From: Oribacterium sp. UBA6992
GTDB taxonomy: Bacteria; Bacillota; Clostridia; Lachnospirales; Lachnospiraceae
NCBI GenBank assembly: GCA_002449915.1
Contig: DJXY01000049.1
Location: 1 to 12,865, forward strand
Reading direction: 5' to 3'
Length of the DNA stretch: 12,865 nucleotides
The translations under genes were made by a program, and so were the position numbers. The notes beneath the pieces were generated by a model. The model was given only the letters and a program-made list of their open reading frames with translations. It was not told the DNA's origin and ran no database searches. This document shows, one piece after another, positions 4,906 through 12,454 of the stretch (positions within the stretch are counted from its first letter, which is position 1; each line of letters starts with the position of its first letter).

Positions 4906-7035
4906 ATGTTTAATACTCAGCAATATCACACTTTTTACGACAAATTAGATTTTGGAATCTGCTTTTTATCTGTGGACCCACAGGAAAGAATTCTTTTTGC
5001 CAATGCAAAACTATTGCAGTTATATGATTGCCCAGATGAGTCCAGCTTTATGCATTTAACCGGCGGACACTTCCAGGGCATGAGGATCGAAGAAGAATCT
5101 TCTGCCTCTTCCCTTTCCGGCATTTTGGGAGAAGTGCAAACTACATCGTCCTTCACTTATACATACCGCACTCTCGCAGGTCATTTCCGTATGGCAGAGG
5201 CTTTCTTGACTCACTCCGGGCTGGATGGTCATCAGGTATTTATACTGCAGGTCCTGTCTTCCGAAATGCTTTCACATGCGCTTCAGGCAGATGGGCTGAC
5301 CGGACTTCTCGGCAGAAATGATTTCTTTAAAAAAGCCCTGGAAATATCAGATCAGAACCGGCAGCAGCACATTTTGTCGCAATACTGTCCGGTATATTTT
5401 GACGTCACAAACTTCCGCGAATACAACAGAAGCTTTGGAATACACGCCGGCGACCATCTCCTCCGCCAGATTGCGGATACTCTGCTGAAAGCGTTCCCCG
5501 GACAGGCAATCGGGCATCTTACTGCCGACTGTTTTGCGGCGCTGCTCAAAAAGGATGATCTTATCGAGAGGGTGGAATCCGTCTGCGAAAAAATCAACGA
5601 CAGGATCAACGACAGAAACATTCTTTTAAAATGCGGCATCGTATATGTTACAGAAAATGCAAGTCGTCAGTGGCTGATCAACAGCTTTGATATGGCTAAA
5701 ATTGCCTACAATTCCATTAAAACAGATGTTACGCAATGCTGCGCGATCTATACAGATGCCATGGGAGAACAGATTGATAATCATCTCTATGTCATAAAGC
5801 ATATTGATGAAGCATTAAGAAAAGGCTATATCAAGGTGTACTATCAACCTGTTGTCCGCACGCTGTCGGAGGAACTCTGCGGCTTTGAAGCATTGGCACG
5901 CTGGGAGGATCCGGAAAAAGGTACACTTTGCCCTGATATCTTTATCCCTGTGCTGGAAAGCTCCAGACTGATTGACCGTTTGGATACTTATATTATCTCA
6001 GAGGTCGGCCGCATGTTCCGCGAACGTCTCTCTGCCGGACTGCCCGTGGTACCTGTCTCCTTTAATCTGTCCAAGCTGGATTTCACCCTGATGGATCCTC
6101 TCAAGGTTCTGGAGCAGACTGTAAAAAAATACGATCTTCCCCGCAGCTACTTTCATGTTGAAATCACAGAATCTGTCATGGTATGGAACCGTCAGAATCT
6201 TAAAAGTATCATCAGCAAATTTCATAACGCAGGGTACGAGGTCTGGCTGGATGATTTTGGCAGCGAATATGCCTCGCTCAACGCGCTGCATAATTACAGC
6301 TTTGATGTATTAAAAATCGATATGGGATTTTTTCAGAACTTTGACCAAAAGAGCCGGAAAATCATCACCAGTATCGTAACCATGGCTAAATCTCTTGGAA
6401 TGCATACACTTGCAGAAGGTGTGGAAAACAAAGAACAGTATCTATTTCTGAAATTCATTGGCTGCGGCATGATCCAGGGATATTACTATGGACATCCTCT
6501 GCCTTACAGTAATGCTCTGGCTGACAGCAATGCCAAAGGCCTCCAGATGGAGACCTCAGAAGACCGGGATATGATGAAAACAGCAGAGCTGGTCAATGTC
6601 GCTTGTGATAGTCCGGTAGCAATCGCCGAATATACTCCGGACAGGATCCGTCTTCTGACTGCAAACACCGCTTATCTTAAAGCACTCAATTCTGTACATA
6701 CACAGGACCTGGATTCATCCAACCGCTATCTTGATCTGCCGAGTTACCCAACCAGAAACAGATTTCAGGGATTTATGAAACAGGTCTATACCAACTCCTC
6801 CGGCAGCCTGACCTATGTAGACAGCGGACAGTACCTACAGGTTTCCATGATCAAGATTGCGGGTTCCAGGGATCACTGGCTGGGCAAAGCATCTCTCACC
6901 AATTTAAGCTCCATCGATATGCTTGGTCCCGCCAGGAAACTGGACTCTGTGTTCCGTAATCTTGAGCTTCTGTTAGGGTCGGGTAGAAAAGGCCCCTCCC
7001 GCGTCGGGAAGAAAGGGCCAATTCGAGCCGGATAA
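4906..7035 (+). CDS. PAS - degenerate GGDEF - EAL cyclic-di-GMP phosphodiesterase; 5' part of a gene cut by an IS
   Basis: The first 688 codons are native; the last 19 residues (GSGRKGP... to RAG) come from the inserted element. Domains: PAS-like sensor (about 8-118); GGDEF fold (127-285) with DGLTGLLGRNDF but TADCF (206-210) in place of GGDEF, so cyclase activity is unlikely; EAL domain (295-535) with every catalytic position intact: E328 of EAL, N387, E419, DDFG (449-452), K470, E504, Q524. A further PAS-like region (560-675) follows. It should hydrolyse cyclic di-GMP in the cytosol; no membrane segment is seen. The frame cannot extend upstream (stop at 4888), and the PAS start supports ATG 4906, yet no ribosome site is evident. 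The rest of the gene resumes at 9339, and removing the insert restores the frame exactly. Confidence 0.93.
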   Translation: MFNTQQYHTFYDKLDFGICFLSVDPQERILFANAKLLQLYDCPDESSFMHLTGGHFQGMRIEEESSASSLSGILGEVQTTSSFTYTYRTLAGHFRMAEAFLTHSGLDGHQVFILQVLSSEMLSHALQADGLTGLLGRNDFFKKALEISDQNRQQHILSQYCPVYFDVTNFREYNRSFGIHAGDHLLRQIADTLLKAFPGQAIGHLTADCFAALLKKDDLIERVESVCEKINDRINDRNILLKCGIVYVTENASRQWLINSFDMAKIAYNSIKTDVTQCCAIYTDAMGEQIDNHLYVIKHIDEALRKGYIKVYYQPVVRTLSEELCGFEALARWEDPEKGTLCPDIFIPVLESSRLIDRLDTYIISEVGRMFRERLSAGLPVVPVSFNLSKLDFTLMDPLKVLEQTVKKYDLPRSYFHVEITESVMVWNRQNLKSIISKFHNAGYEVWLDDFGSEYASLNALHNYSFDVLKIDMGFFQNFDQKSRKIITSIVTMAKSLGMHTLAEGVENKEQYLFLKFIGCGMIQGYYYGHPLPYSNALADSNAKGLQMETSEDRDMMKTAELVNVACDSPVAIAEYTPDRIRLLTANTAYLKALNSVHTQDLDSSNRYLDLPSYPTRNRFQGFMKQVYTNSSGSLTYVDSGQYLQVSMIKIAGSRDHWLGKASLTNLSSIDMLGPARKLDSVFRNLELLLGSGRKGPSRVGKKGPIRAG
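6967..6970. repeat. Target-site duplication, left copy (CTTC)
   Basis: CTTC directly precedes the element's TG terminus and matches 9335-9338 directly after its CA terminus. A 4-bp duplication is usual for IS21-family insertions. Both flanks read CTTCTG, because the element itself starts with TG. Confidence 0.82.
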
Positions 7036-7043
7036 AAAAGGCC
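6978..7043 (+). repeat. IS left-end triple repeat (transposase-binding sites)
   Basis: Three 17-bp copies of a GTCGGGTAGAAAAGGCC-like unit lie at 6978-6994, 7003-7019 and 7027-7043, spaced 25 and 24 bp. They are inverted relative to those at the right end. Multiple end repeats of this kind are characteristic of IS21 elements. The first copy overlaps the terminal inverted repeat. Confidence 0.85.
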
Positions 7044-7108
7044 ATTACTCTGTTTCGTGACCTTCTTATATAATGATGAGTGCCAACGCATCAAACATAA
7101 GGAGGTAT

Positions 7109-8422
7109 ATGAACGAACAGGAACGCAATGACCTTCAGTTAACTATAACACATGCCCTGCAGGAAATGAAAGCAGAAGCAGGTGCATCATTTGATCTCGA
7201 GAAGGTCAATCTCGCTGAACTTGAGCGCAGGACCGGAATCACCAGAAAGAGGCTGCGCAAGTTAAAAAAGGATGATTTTATCGTCAAGCCGCATGGCTTG
7301 TCCGGCGTTGCAAAAGCCGTCACAGTGCTTACAGGCTTCACAGGAGTCATCGATGCCCTGTTGACAAAAGGCGTGACCAATTCAAGTACGGTCAAGGATC
7401 GTCTGGATGAGGCTGGCTATAAGGGCGGTCTGACCCAGGTCAAGGATTACATAGCGGCCCATAAGGACCTTGTCCCGGCAAAACGCCAGCTGGTAGCACC
7501 GCGGGGAAATCGGGGAAGGCGTTACACATCAGATCCCGGGGAGTCCTACCAGATGGACTGGGGCTTTGTAAATGTGGAACGCGATCTTGATGCATCATAC
7601 CGTGCGGCCTGCTTTGCGATGATCTGTCACCATTGTGGTGAGCGGTATGTCGAATTCTTCCCAAACGCAAAGCAGGAGAACCTCTTCATTGGCATGCTCC
7701 ACGCATTCCAGAGGATGGGCGTGCCGCAGAGTGTTTTAACAGACAACATGAAGAGCGTTGTGATCGGAAGGGATTCCGACGGGCATCCTCTTTGGAATCA
7801 CGAATACGCTGCCTTTATGGAAGCTGTGGGTTTTGAGACGAAACTGTGCAAGCCGCGGCATCCCTTTACGAAAGGCGCCGTGGAACGCCTGGTCAGATTC
7901 GTAAAAAACAACTTCATGGCCGGCCGCAGTTTTGGAAGCATCACAGACCTGAATTATGAGGTGCTTCGATGGTGTGACAGACAGAACAGCCTTTACCATG
8001 ACGGTGTGTGCTGTGTACCGCATGAAGAGCATATGGCCCACTGCATGAAAGTTGCTGCACCGCTTGATCTGTCCGGTGATGCCAGGCTGTATTTATGGCC
8101 GGAAAGAAAGATATCCTTTGATGGTTTTATCAACTATGAAGGCCGGCGGTTTGGAGTTCCCTTCTGGTTCACAGGGAAGACCTGCCGCGTGAGCAGACAG
8201 AATTATACTTTGTATATTTATTCTCCGGACCTGGGCAGAAAGCTGTCTGAGCATAACGTCACCTGGGAAAGACGCGCAAGTTTCTGTGAAGATCAGTTTG
8301 CTGCGGAACAGCCGGAAGAATTCCCTACCGCACCGGTCACGACCTTCATGTATCAGCCGGCTCCGGCGCCAAGAAGTGATATCTTTGAAAGATTCAACTT
8401 CGATAAGGAGGTGGAATGGTAA
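7109..8422 (+). CDS. istA: IS21-family transposase IstA
   Basis: DDE transposase of the element, 437 residues from the ATG at 7109. The N-terminal third has a helix-turn-helix region (ELERRTGITRKRLRKLKKDDF). The integrase-like core shows the catalytic triad: D150 in YQMDWG, D212 in VLTDNMKSVV and E259 in FTKGAVERLVRF. A beta-rich C-terminal DNA-binding part follows (residues about 335-400). TAAGGAGGT, a 9-base match to the 16S 3' end, lies only 3 nt before ATG 7109; in-frame ATGs at 7073 and 7076 are possible but have no ribosome site. The stop codon overlaps the istB start, as is usual in the family, so the two are translated together. Base composition appears slightly richer in GC than the flanking host gene. 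Confidence 0.94.
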   Translation: MNEQERNDLQLTITHALQEMKAEAGASFDLEKVNLAELERRTGITRKRLRKLKKDDFIVKPHGLSGVAKAVTVLTGFTGVIDALLTKGVTNSSTVKDRLDEAGYKGGLTQVKDYIAAHKDLVPAKRQLVAPRGNRGRRYTSDPGESYQMDWGFVNVERDLDASYRAACFAMICHHCGERYVEFFPNAKQENLFIGMLHAFQRMGVPQSVLTDNMKSVVIGRDSDGHPLWNHEYAAFMEAVGFETKLCKPRHPFTKGAVERLVRFVKNNFMAGRSFGSITDLNYEVLRWCDRQNSLYHDGVCCVPHEEHMAHCMKVAAPLDLSGDARLYLWPERKISFDGFINYEGRRFGVPFWFTGKTCRVSRQNYTLYIYSPDLGRKLSEHNVTWERRASFCEDQFAAEQPEEFPTAPVTTFMYQPAPAPRSDIFERFNFDKEVEW

Positions 8423-9225
8423 TGGACATTTCCCTCTTTGATCAGGTTGCCAAAAGTTGCGAAGCCTTAGGAGTTGATCTTTCCGCCGGCGATTTGGCTT
8501 CCTATGTTGTTTCAAACAAGCTGTCTGAGGCCCAGGTAACGGCGATCACCGATCTGTTCCGGGAACTTGAGCAGAAGAAGTATCAGACAGCAATCGAAAC
8601 GCTTCTCAGGCTCAGCCGACTGCCAACCAAAGTGCCAAAAACATTCGAAAGTTTTGACTTCAACAGGATACACGGCAAAGATTCAGAGTGCGTGAGAGAG
8701 CTGCCTATGCTTTCGGAGATCCATGCCGGAAAGAACATCGCGTTCATTGGACCGCCCGGCGTCGGAAAGACACATCTTGCTGAGGCATACGGCAGGGCTT
8801 GCTGTTTTGAGAGGATGAAAGTCTACTTCCTGAAAGCCTCAGAGCTTAAGGATAAGTTCCTCGCCGCAAGGAAAGATGGTCGTGAAGCGAACCTGATCAA
8901 CTCCCTGGTGAAACCTTCCTGTCTGATCATTGATGAGGTCGGACGCTGCGTTTTTGACAAAGAGTGCACCAGTATGTTTTTTGACATGATCGACCGGCGG
9001 TATGAAAAAGAAGGCGCAAACTGCATGATCTTCACCAGTAACCGGCAGCCGAATGACTGGCAGGAGTTCTTCCGTGGCGAGGACGATCTGAATGCGGCAC
9101 TGGACCGCCTGTTCGATGATGCAAAGATCATCGGGATCAAGGGCAAGAGTTACCGTGGACGCAAGCGGCAGGTCTTCGCAGTCGAAGCCAGCCCGGAAGC
9201 ACAAGCGGGACCAAAGCATAATTAA
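8416..9225 (+). CDS. istB: IS21-family ATPase IstB (transposition helper)
   Basis: AAA+ ATPase, 269 residues, of the DnaC/IstB family, which helps IstA choose and engage target DNA. Walker A is GPPGVGKTH (about residues 112-120), Walker B LIIDEVG (about 170-176), and sensor 1 lies in MIFTSNRQP. The basic C-terminal region (GKSYRGRKRQ) could contact DNA. The ATG at 8416 overlaps the istA stop (ATGGTAA), with TAAGGAGGT 4 nt upstream; a second ATG at 8422, about 10 nt from GGAGG, is an equally reasonable start. Intact Walker motifs and full length imply the element may still be active. Confidence 0.95.
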   Translation: MVMDISLFDQVAKSCEALGVDLSAGDLASYVVSNKLSEAQVTAITDLFRELEQKKYQTAIETLLRLSRLPTKVPKTFESFDFNRIHGKDSECVRELPMLSEIHAGKNIAFIGPPGVGKTHLAEAYGRACCFERMKVYFLKASELKDKFLAARKDGREANLINSLVKPSCLIIDEVGRCVFDKECTSMFFDMIDRRYEKEGANCMIFTSNRQPNDWQEFFRGEDDLNAALDRLFDDAKIIGIKGKSYRGRKRQVFAVEASPEAQAGPKHN

Positions 9226-9259
9226 CCAGTATCATTAATAAATCAAGAGAGTTGGTGCG

Positions 9260-10750
9260 TTGGCCCTTTTTACCCGACTATTCTTTGGCCCTTTTCACCC
9301 GGCTTGGAATGGCCCGTCTCACCCGACTCTAACACTTCTGTATGACGGACTCTATTATCTCAATATGCAGGAGGATCAGATTGAAGTACTGGACTGTGTG
9401 CATCCTAAAGTAAAGCCAGGCACCGTATTTCATGGTATTTCAGAATCCTTCCGTATATATGCGGAAGAGCTTGTGCATACTGCAGATGTGAAACGCTTTC
9501 TGGCATTTGTTAATCCGGATCATCTCTACTTAATGGCGGAAAAATCCGGAAGTGCTGAAGCTACAGATCTTTTCAGAGTAAAAAGAGAGGATGGATCCTG
9601 TCGCTGGACAGTCTTCCGTGCATTAGTTCTAATGAAAACATCGTCCAAAGACATCCTGCTGGCAGAACAGGAGGATCTATGGGAGCGCCACCCAAATCGC
9701 GGCTGGCTTCTACCGGAAGTTCTTAAAAGCTATGGCCTATCCGTTCCTTCAGAGGCAGCATCAGAAACAGACCAGTCTGAAAATGACAACCTTCTTTTTT
9801 ATGAGTCCAACGCCAATGATGCTATCATGATGGGAATGTCAGAACCTGACCCGTCCACAGGTATCCAAAAAACGATAGCCAAAATTGCCGAAAGTCTGAA
9901 ATCTGAGAGACTCCTGATTTTTGAGCGGAGAAACGACGGCTCTGTTTACTGCACTTACGAATGGCATCAGGAGCAGCTTGCTCCGCTGAAGCCTGCACTG
10001 ACCAACCTCCGTCATGAGGATGTGCAGCCGCTCTATGCACTCTTTCAACTGCAGCAGGTAGTAAGGATTCCAAATTATCCAGAATTTATCCGTGATAATC
10101 CTACGCTTCATCTGCCGATTGAAAACGTTAAAAATATAGTATCCAGTCAGCTTATGATGGCAAGGCAGCTCATGGGCTTTACCATGGTGATCAACTCATC
10201 CGATGAAACCTTCCAGACTGCAAGCCAGGTACTCTCAACTCTTACAAGCTTTCTGTCCATTATGATTCGGAACCGGAATACCATGCAGCACATGGAGGAG
10301 CAAAGTGTCCGGGATCCACTTACCGGTGCATTAAACCGGAGAGGCTTGGAGCATTTCATTGCCTCCTATAAGGGTACAGGATATCTAACGCTTCTTGCAG
10401 GTGATATTAACAACTTAAAATCCACCAATGACACCTTAGGGCATCATGCTGGAGATATGCTGATCCAGCGAACCGCAGAGATCCTGATGAATTGTACCGA
10501 TAGAGATCATACCTTCCGTACTGGTGGCGATGAATTTCTGCTGATCCAGGAGGGGATGAACATAAGTGGTGTTGAGGATCTTGTGCATAAAATCCATGCT
10601 CTTACCCTAAGCTCTGGCATTGACATAGCACTCGGATATCATGTGCACTACGGCCCCGTTACAAACCCGGATCCTCTGCTCGCCAAGGCGGATACGGCTA
10701 TGTACGAAGAGAAAAAAAGATGTCATCGCAGCCGCCGGTCAGAGCATTGA
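9260..10750 (+). CDS. PAS - GAF-like - GGDEF diguanylate cyclase; 3' part of the gene cut by the IS
   Basis: Native sequence starts at 9339; the first 26 residues of this frame are read from the IS right end (from TTG 9260). Native domains, in this frame's numbering: PAS-like (27-135; LFRVKREDGSCRW), GAF-like (about 195-340; TIAKIAESLKSERLLIFERR), then GGDEF (345-490) with RDPLTGALNR, metal-binding D382 (GDINNLKSTNDTLGHHAGD) and an intact GGDEF at 422-426. The inhibitory RxxD site is TDRD, so product inhibition may be lost. It should make cyclic di-GMP if expressed. No good ribosome site is visible before TTG 9260 or ATG 9365, so translation is uncertain and it may be a pseudogene remnant. 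Joined to the part before the insert, the intact gene would encode 1158 residues. Confidence 0.9.
   Translation: MALFTRLFFGPFHPAWNGPSHPTLTLLYDGLYYLNMQEDQIEVLDCVHPKVKPGTVFHGISESFRIYAEELVHTADVKRFLAFVNPDHLYLMAEKSGSAEATDLFRVKREDGSCRWTVFRALVLMKTSSKDILLAEQEDLWERHPNRGWLLPEVLKSYGLSVPSEAASETDQSENDNLLFYESNANDAIMMGMSEPDPSTGIQKTIAKIAESLKSERLLIFERRNDGSVYCTYEWHQEQLAPLKPALTNLRHEDVQPLYALFQLQQVVRIPNYPEFIRDNPTLHLPIENVKNIVSSQLMMARQLMGFTMVINSSDETFQTASQVLSTLTSFLSIMIRNRNTMQHMEEQSVRDPLTGALNRRGLEHFIASYKGTGYLTLLAGDINNLKSTNDTLGHHAGDMLIQRTAEILMNCTDRDHTFRTGGDEFLLIQEGMNISGVEDLVHKIHALTLSSGIDIALGYHVHYGPVTNPDPLLAKADTAMYEEKKRCHRSRRSEH
9262..9327 (-). repeat. IS right-end triple repeat (transposase-binding sites)
   Basis: Three copies of GGCCCTTTTTACCCGAC-like sequence lie at 9262-9278, 9287-9303 and 9311-9327, spaced 25 and 24 bp, the inverted counterpart of the left-end array. 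The outermost overlaps the terminal inverted repeat. Confidence 0.85.
9335..9338. repeat. Target-site duplication, right copy (CTTC)
   Basis: CTTC follows the terminal CA of the element. Deleting the element and this copy joins ...GAGCTTC to TGTATGACGG and gives the uninterrupted reading LELLYDGLYYL. Confidence 0.82.
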
Positions 10751-10869
10751 CACCTGTAAAAGCATTGCCCGGTATCCTAAATCCGGACTACCTCCTCTAT
10801 ATAAACTGCCTGTCCTGCATAGATAATCATCTCATAAAAACAACGCCCATATAACGGGAGGTTTCTGGT

Positions 10870-10918
10870 CTCTTGCGCTGCAGCATTTCTCAGAATGCAA
10901 AAACAAAAGCAGCGAGAG
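10870..10918. other. Branched hairpin in the 10751-10998 gap
   Basis: CTCT plus CGCTGC (10870-10873, 10876-10881) pair with GCAGCG plus AGAG (10909-10918), with a 2-nt bulge. An inner stem GCATT/AATGC (10883-10887 with 10894-10898) closes a 6-nt loop. There is no T-tract. It lies between convergent genes and may be part of a 3' untranslated region. The rest of the gap (10751-10869) shows nothing I can name. Confidence 0.4.
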
Positions 10919-10926
10919 CCGTGATC

Positions 10927-10975
10927 AAGCCAGAAAAAGCATGCGGCAAAATGCTCACATGCTTTTTTCTGGCTT
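10927..10975. terminator. Bidirectional terminator hairpin
   Basis: AAGCCAGAAAAAGCATG (10927-10943) pairs with CATGC, a T6 run and CTGGCTT (10958-10975) with one extra T, around a 14-nt loop. The A-tract and T-tract inside the stem can serve transcription from either side: the cyclase gene fragment on plus and the nanA-like operon on minus. Confidence 0.72.
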
Positions 10976-10998
10976 AAGTAGTTTTATTTGAGCTGATC

Positions 10999-11889
10999 TT
11001 AAACAATCAGATTCCGGCTCAGTACTTCATCAACATATTTTTTCTGTTCATCACTCAATGGTGAGAATGGTTTCCGGGCATTGCCTACCGGCTCCCCCAT
11101 TTTACCGAGCTCATATTTGATGGCAGGAATCAAGCCCACACGACACATAGCTTCCATGCAATTATTAGCCTTATGCTGAAGCTTTAGTGCCTCCTTGGTG
11201 TTGCCTGCATCATAGTAATCCCAGATTTTCTTATAATGTGGGAGCATCATATTAAAGGTGCTGCCGATTGCGCCAATACAACCGAGCGCCTTGCCTGCAA
11301 CCATGGTTTCATCATAACCGTCAAATGCGATCAGATCCGGATTGATATTAAGAATCCGTTCCATCTGAAACAGATTATAATTGGTTTGCTTCACACCAAG
11401 GACTGCTCCGCTCCTGAAAAGCGAAACATAATTCGGATCGGAAACATCAAATTCCTTATGTGTATTTCCAGGGAAATTGTAGATCAATACTGGTACTCCC
11501 GCTACTTCTGCAATGGCATCATAATAGCTGCAGATTTCTTTTGACGAAAATCCATAATAAAACGGTGCAGTAGCTGCCGGAAAATCATAGCCAAGTTCCA
11601 TTGCTTTTTTAGCATAACGTACTGCCTCATCCGTGCCAATTGCCCCACAGTGCGCAATCAGATTTGTTTTTCCTCGATATACCGATGCCGCTTCAAAAAC
11701 CTGGATACGCTCGTTTTCTGTAAGCAGAAAGCATTCGCCACTGCTACCGCCAATAAAAAAACCGGCTGCGCCCTCTCTAAGATTTCGCTCCATCACCTTC
11801 TGAAGTCTCGGCGCGGATACTTGGCCATTATTTTCATAGGCTGTAATACTTGCTGCATAAATGCCTCCAAGCTCCTTTGGATTTTTCAT
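10999..11889 (-). CDS. nanA: N-acetylneuraminate lyase (DapA/NanA family aldolase)
   Basis: A 296-residue class I aldolase of the dihydrodipicolinate synthase / N-acetylneuraminate lyase family, expected to split sialic acid into pyruvate and N-acetylmannosamine in the cytosol. Visible motifs: GGSSGE (47-52; GGSTGE in most relatives), the conserved Tyr Y137 in IYNFP, the Schiff-base lysine K167 in GVKQT, then QMERILNINPDLIAFDGYDE and GAIGSTFN (206-213), which follow NanA rather than DapA. Length is usual. It is the last gene in a minus-strand operon, 46 nt after the YhcH-type gene. The ribosome site is modest (GGAGAAAG and AAAGGA upstream of the ATG). The NanQ-type neighbour supports sialic acid, though a related 2-keto-3-deoxy sugar acid remains possible given the gluconate-dehydrogenase-like gene next door. 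Confidence 0.88.
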   Translation of the reverse strand: MKNPKELGGIYAASITAYENNGQVSAPRLQKVMERNLREGAAGFFIGGSSGECFLLTENERIQVFEAASVYRGKTNLIAHCGAIGTDEAVRYAKKAMELGYDFPAATAPFYYGFSSKEICSYYDAIAEVAGVPVLIYNFPGNTHKEFDVSDPNYVSLFRSGAVLGVKQTNYNLFQMERILNINPDLIAFDGYDETMVAGKALGCIGAIGSTFNMMLPHYKKIWDYYDAGNTKEALKLQHKANNCMEAMCRVGLIPAIKYELGKMGEPVGNARKPFSPLSDEQKKYVDEVLSRNLIV

Positions 11890-11935
11890 ATCCTTTTACT
11901 TTCTCCTTGTTCTGACGCTCCCGTTTAAGAACGCC

Positions 11936-12421
11936 TTATCTTGACAATTTACTAAGCGGAATCTGAATAACGATCATCTTAATCGGTTCCGGCCCTGTGC
12001 CTGCAGTGCACCAGGGGCGATGGACATCCTCAGGGAAGAAAACGCAGTACTGACCAGGATACAGCGGCAGCATGATCTCTCCTGCGTCCTCTGTATTCTG
12101 ATAAAAACGTACATCCCGTTCCTCATTGAGGTGATCTTCCAGCACCGGAAAACATCCCAGATCCGGATAATAACCCATGCTCTGTCTGCCTTCTGCGCAA
12201 TACTGGATTTCCACCATGCGGCTGTGAACCTCCGCCTTCTTTTCCGACTTTGGTCCAGTCACTCTCTCACAAAACAAGACCTTAAAGTCTTCTCCCTCCG
12301 GCATGAATTTGCTTTCATGGATGTCCGCTGCCTTGGTATTTCTGCAGTAATTGATGGCACGGACAATCAGCGGATCGTATGCGTGCTCCGTTTCCTTAGC
12401 ATTGACATTGCCATATATCAT
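11936..12421 (-). CDS. YhcH/YjgK/YiaL-family cupin, probable N-acetylneuraminate anomerase (NanQ-like)
   Basis: A 161-residue small cupin of the YhcH/EbgC (DUF386) family; the E. coli member NanQ speeds sialic acid anomer exchange. The family pattern is clear: KKAEVHSRMVEIQY (61-74) with likely metal ligands E64, H66 and E71, and PGQYCVFFPEDVHRPW (122-137) with H134. GGAGG lies 7 nt before the ATG. It sits between the dehydrogenase and nanA-like genes in one operon, as expected for sialic acid use. Other family members act on uronate-type or galactoside sugars, so substrate is inferred from context. Confidence 0.86.
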   Translation of the reverse strand: MIYGNVNAKETEHAYDPLIVRAINYCRNTKAADIHESKFMPEGEDFKVLFCERVTGPKSEKKAEVHSRMVEIQYCAEGRQSMGYYPDLGCFPVLEDHLNEERDVRFYQNTEDAGEIMLPLYPGQYCVFFPEDVHRPWCTAGTGPEPIKMIVIQIPLSKLSR

Positions 12422-12454
12422 CCTGGCACCTCCCTGGTCCGTATACCATGCATG

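Larger units (their letters stand above)
6971..9334 (+). mobile_element. IS21-family insertion sequence, complete (2364 bp)
   Basis: The element is bounded by 14-bp terminal inverted repeats with one mismatch (TGTTAGGGTCGGGT at 6971-6984; complement of ACCCGACTCTAACA at 9321-9334), begins TG, ends CA, and is flanked by CTTC duplications. It carries two overlapping genes in the family order, transposase istA and ATPase istB, both intact. Each end has three further related repeats typical of IS21 transposase-binding sites. It interrupts a cyclic-di-GMP gene; the joined flanks (6970 to 9339) give one continuous frame with no extra change, which suggests recent transposition. Size is within the family range. 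Confidence 0.95.

Noticed and set aside
6978..7043. Short regularly spaced repeats resembling a CRISPR array
   Set aside because: Only three 17-bp units with 7-8 bp gaps, mirrored at the other end of an IS21 element; these are transposase-binding sites.
11922..11933. CGTT-TAAG-AACG palindrome between the nanA-like and YhcH-type genes
   Set aside because: The genes are 46 nt apart in one operon with no promoter seen here; a 4+4 palindrome is likely by chance.
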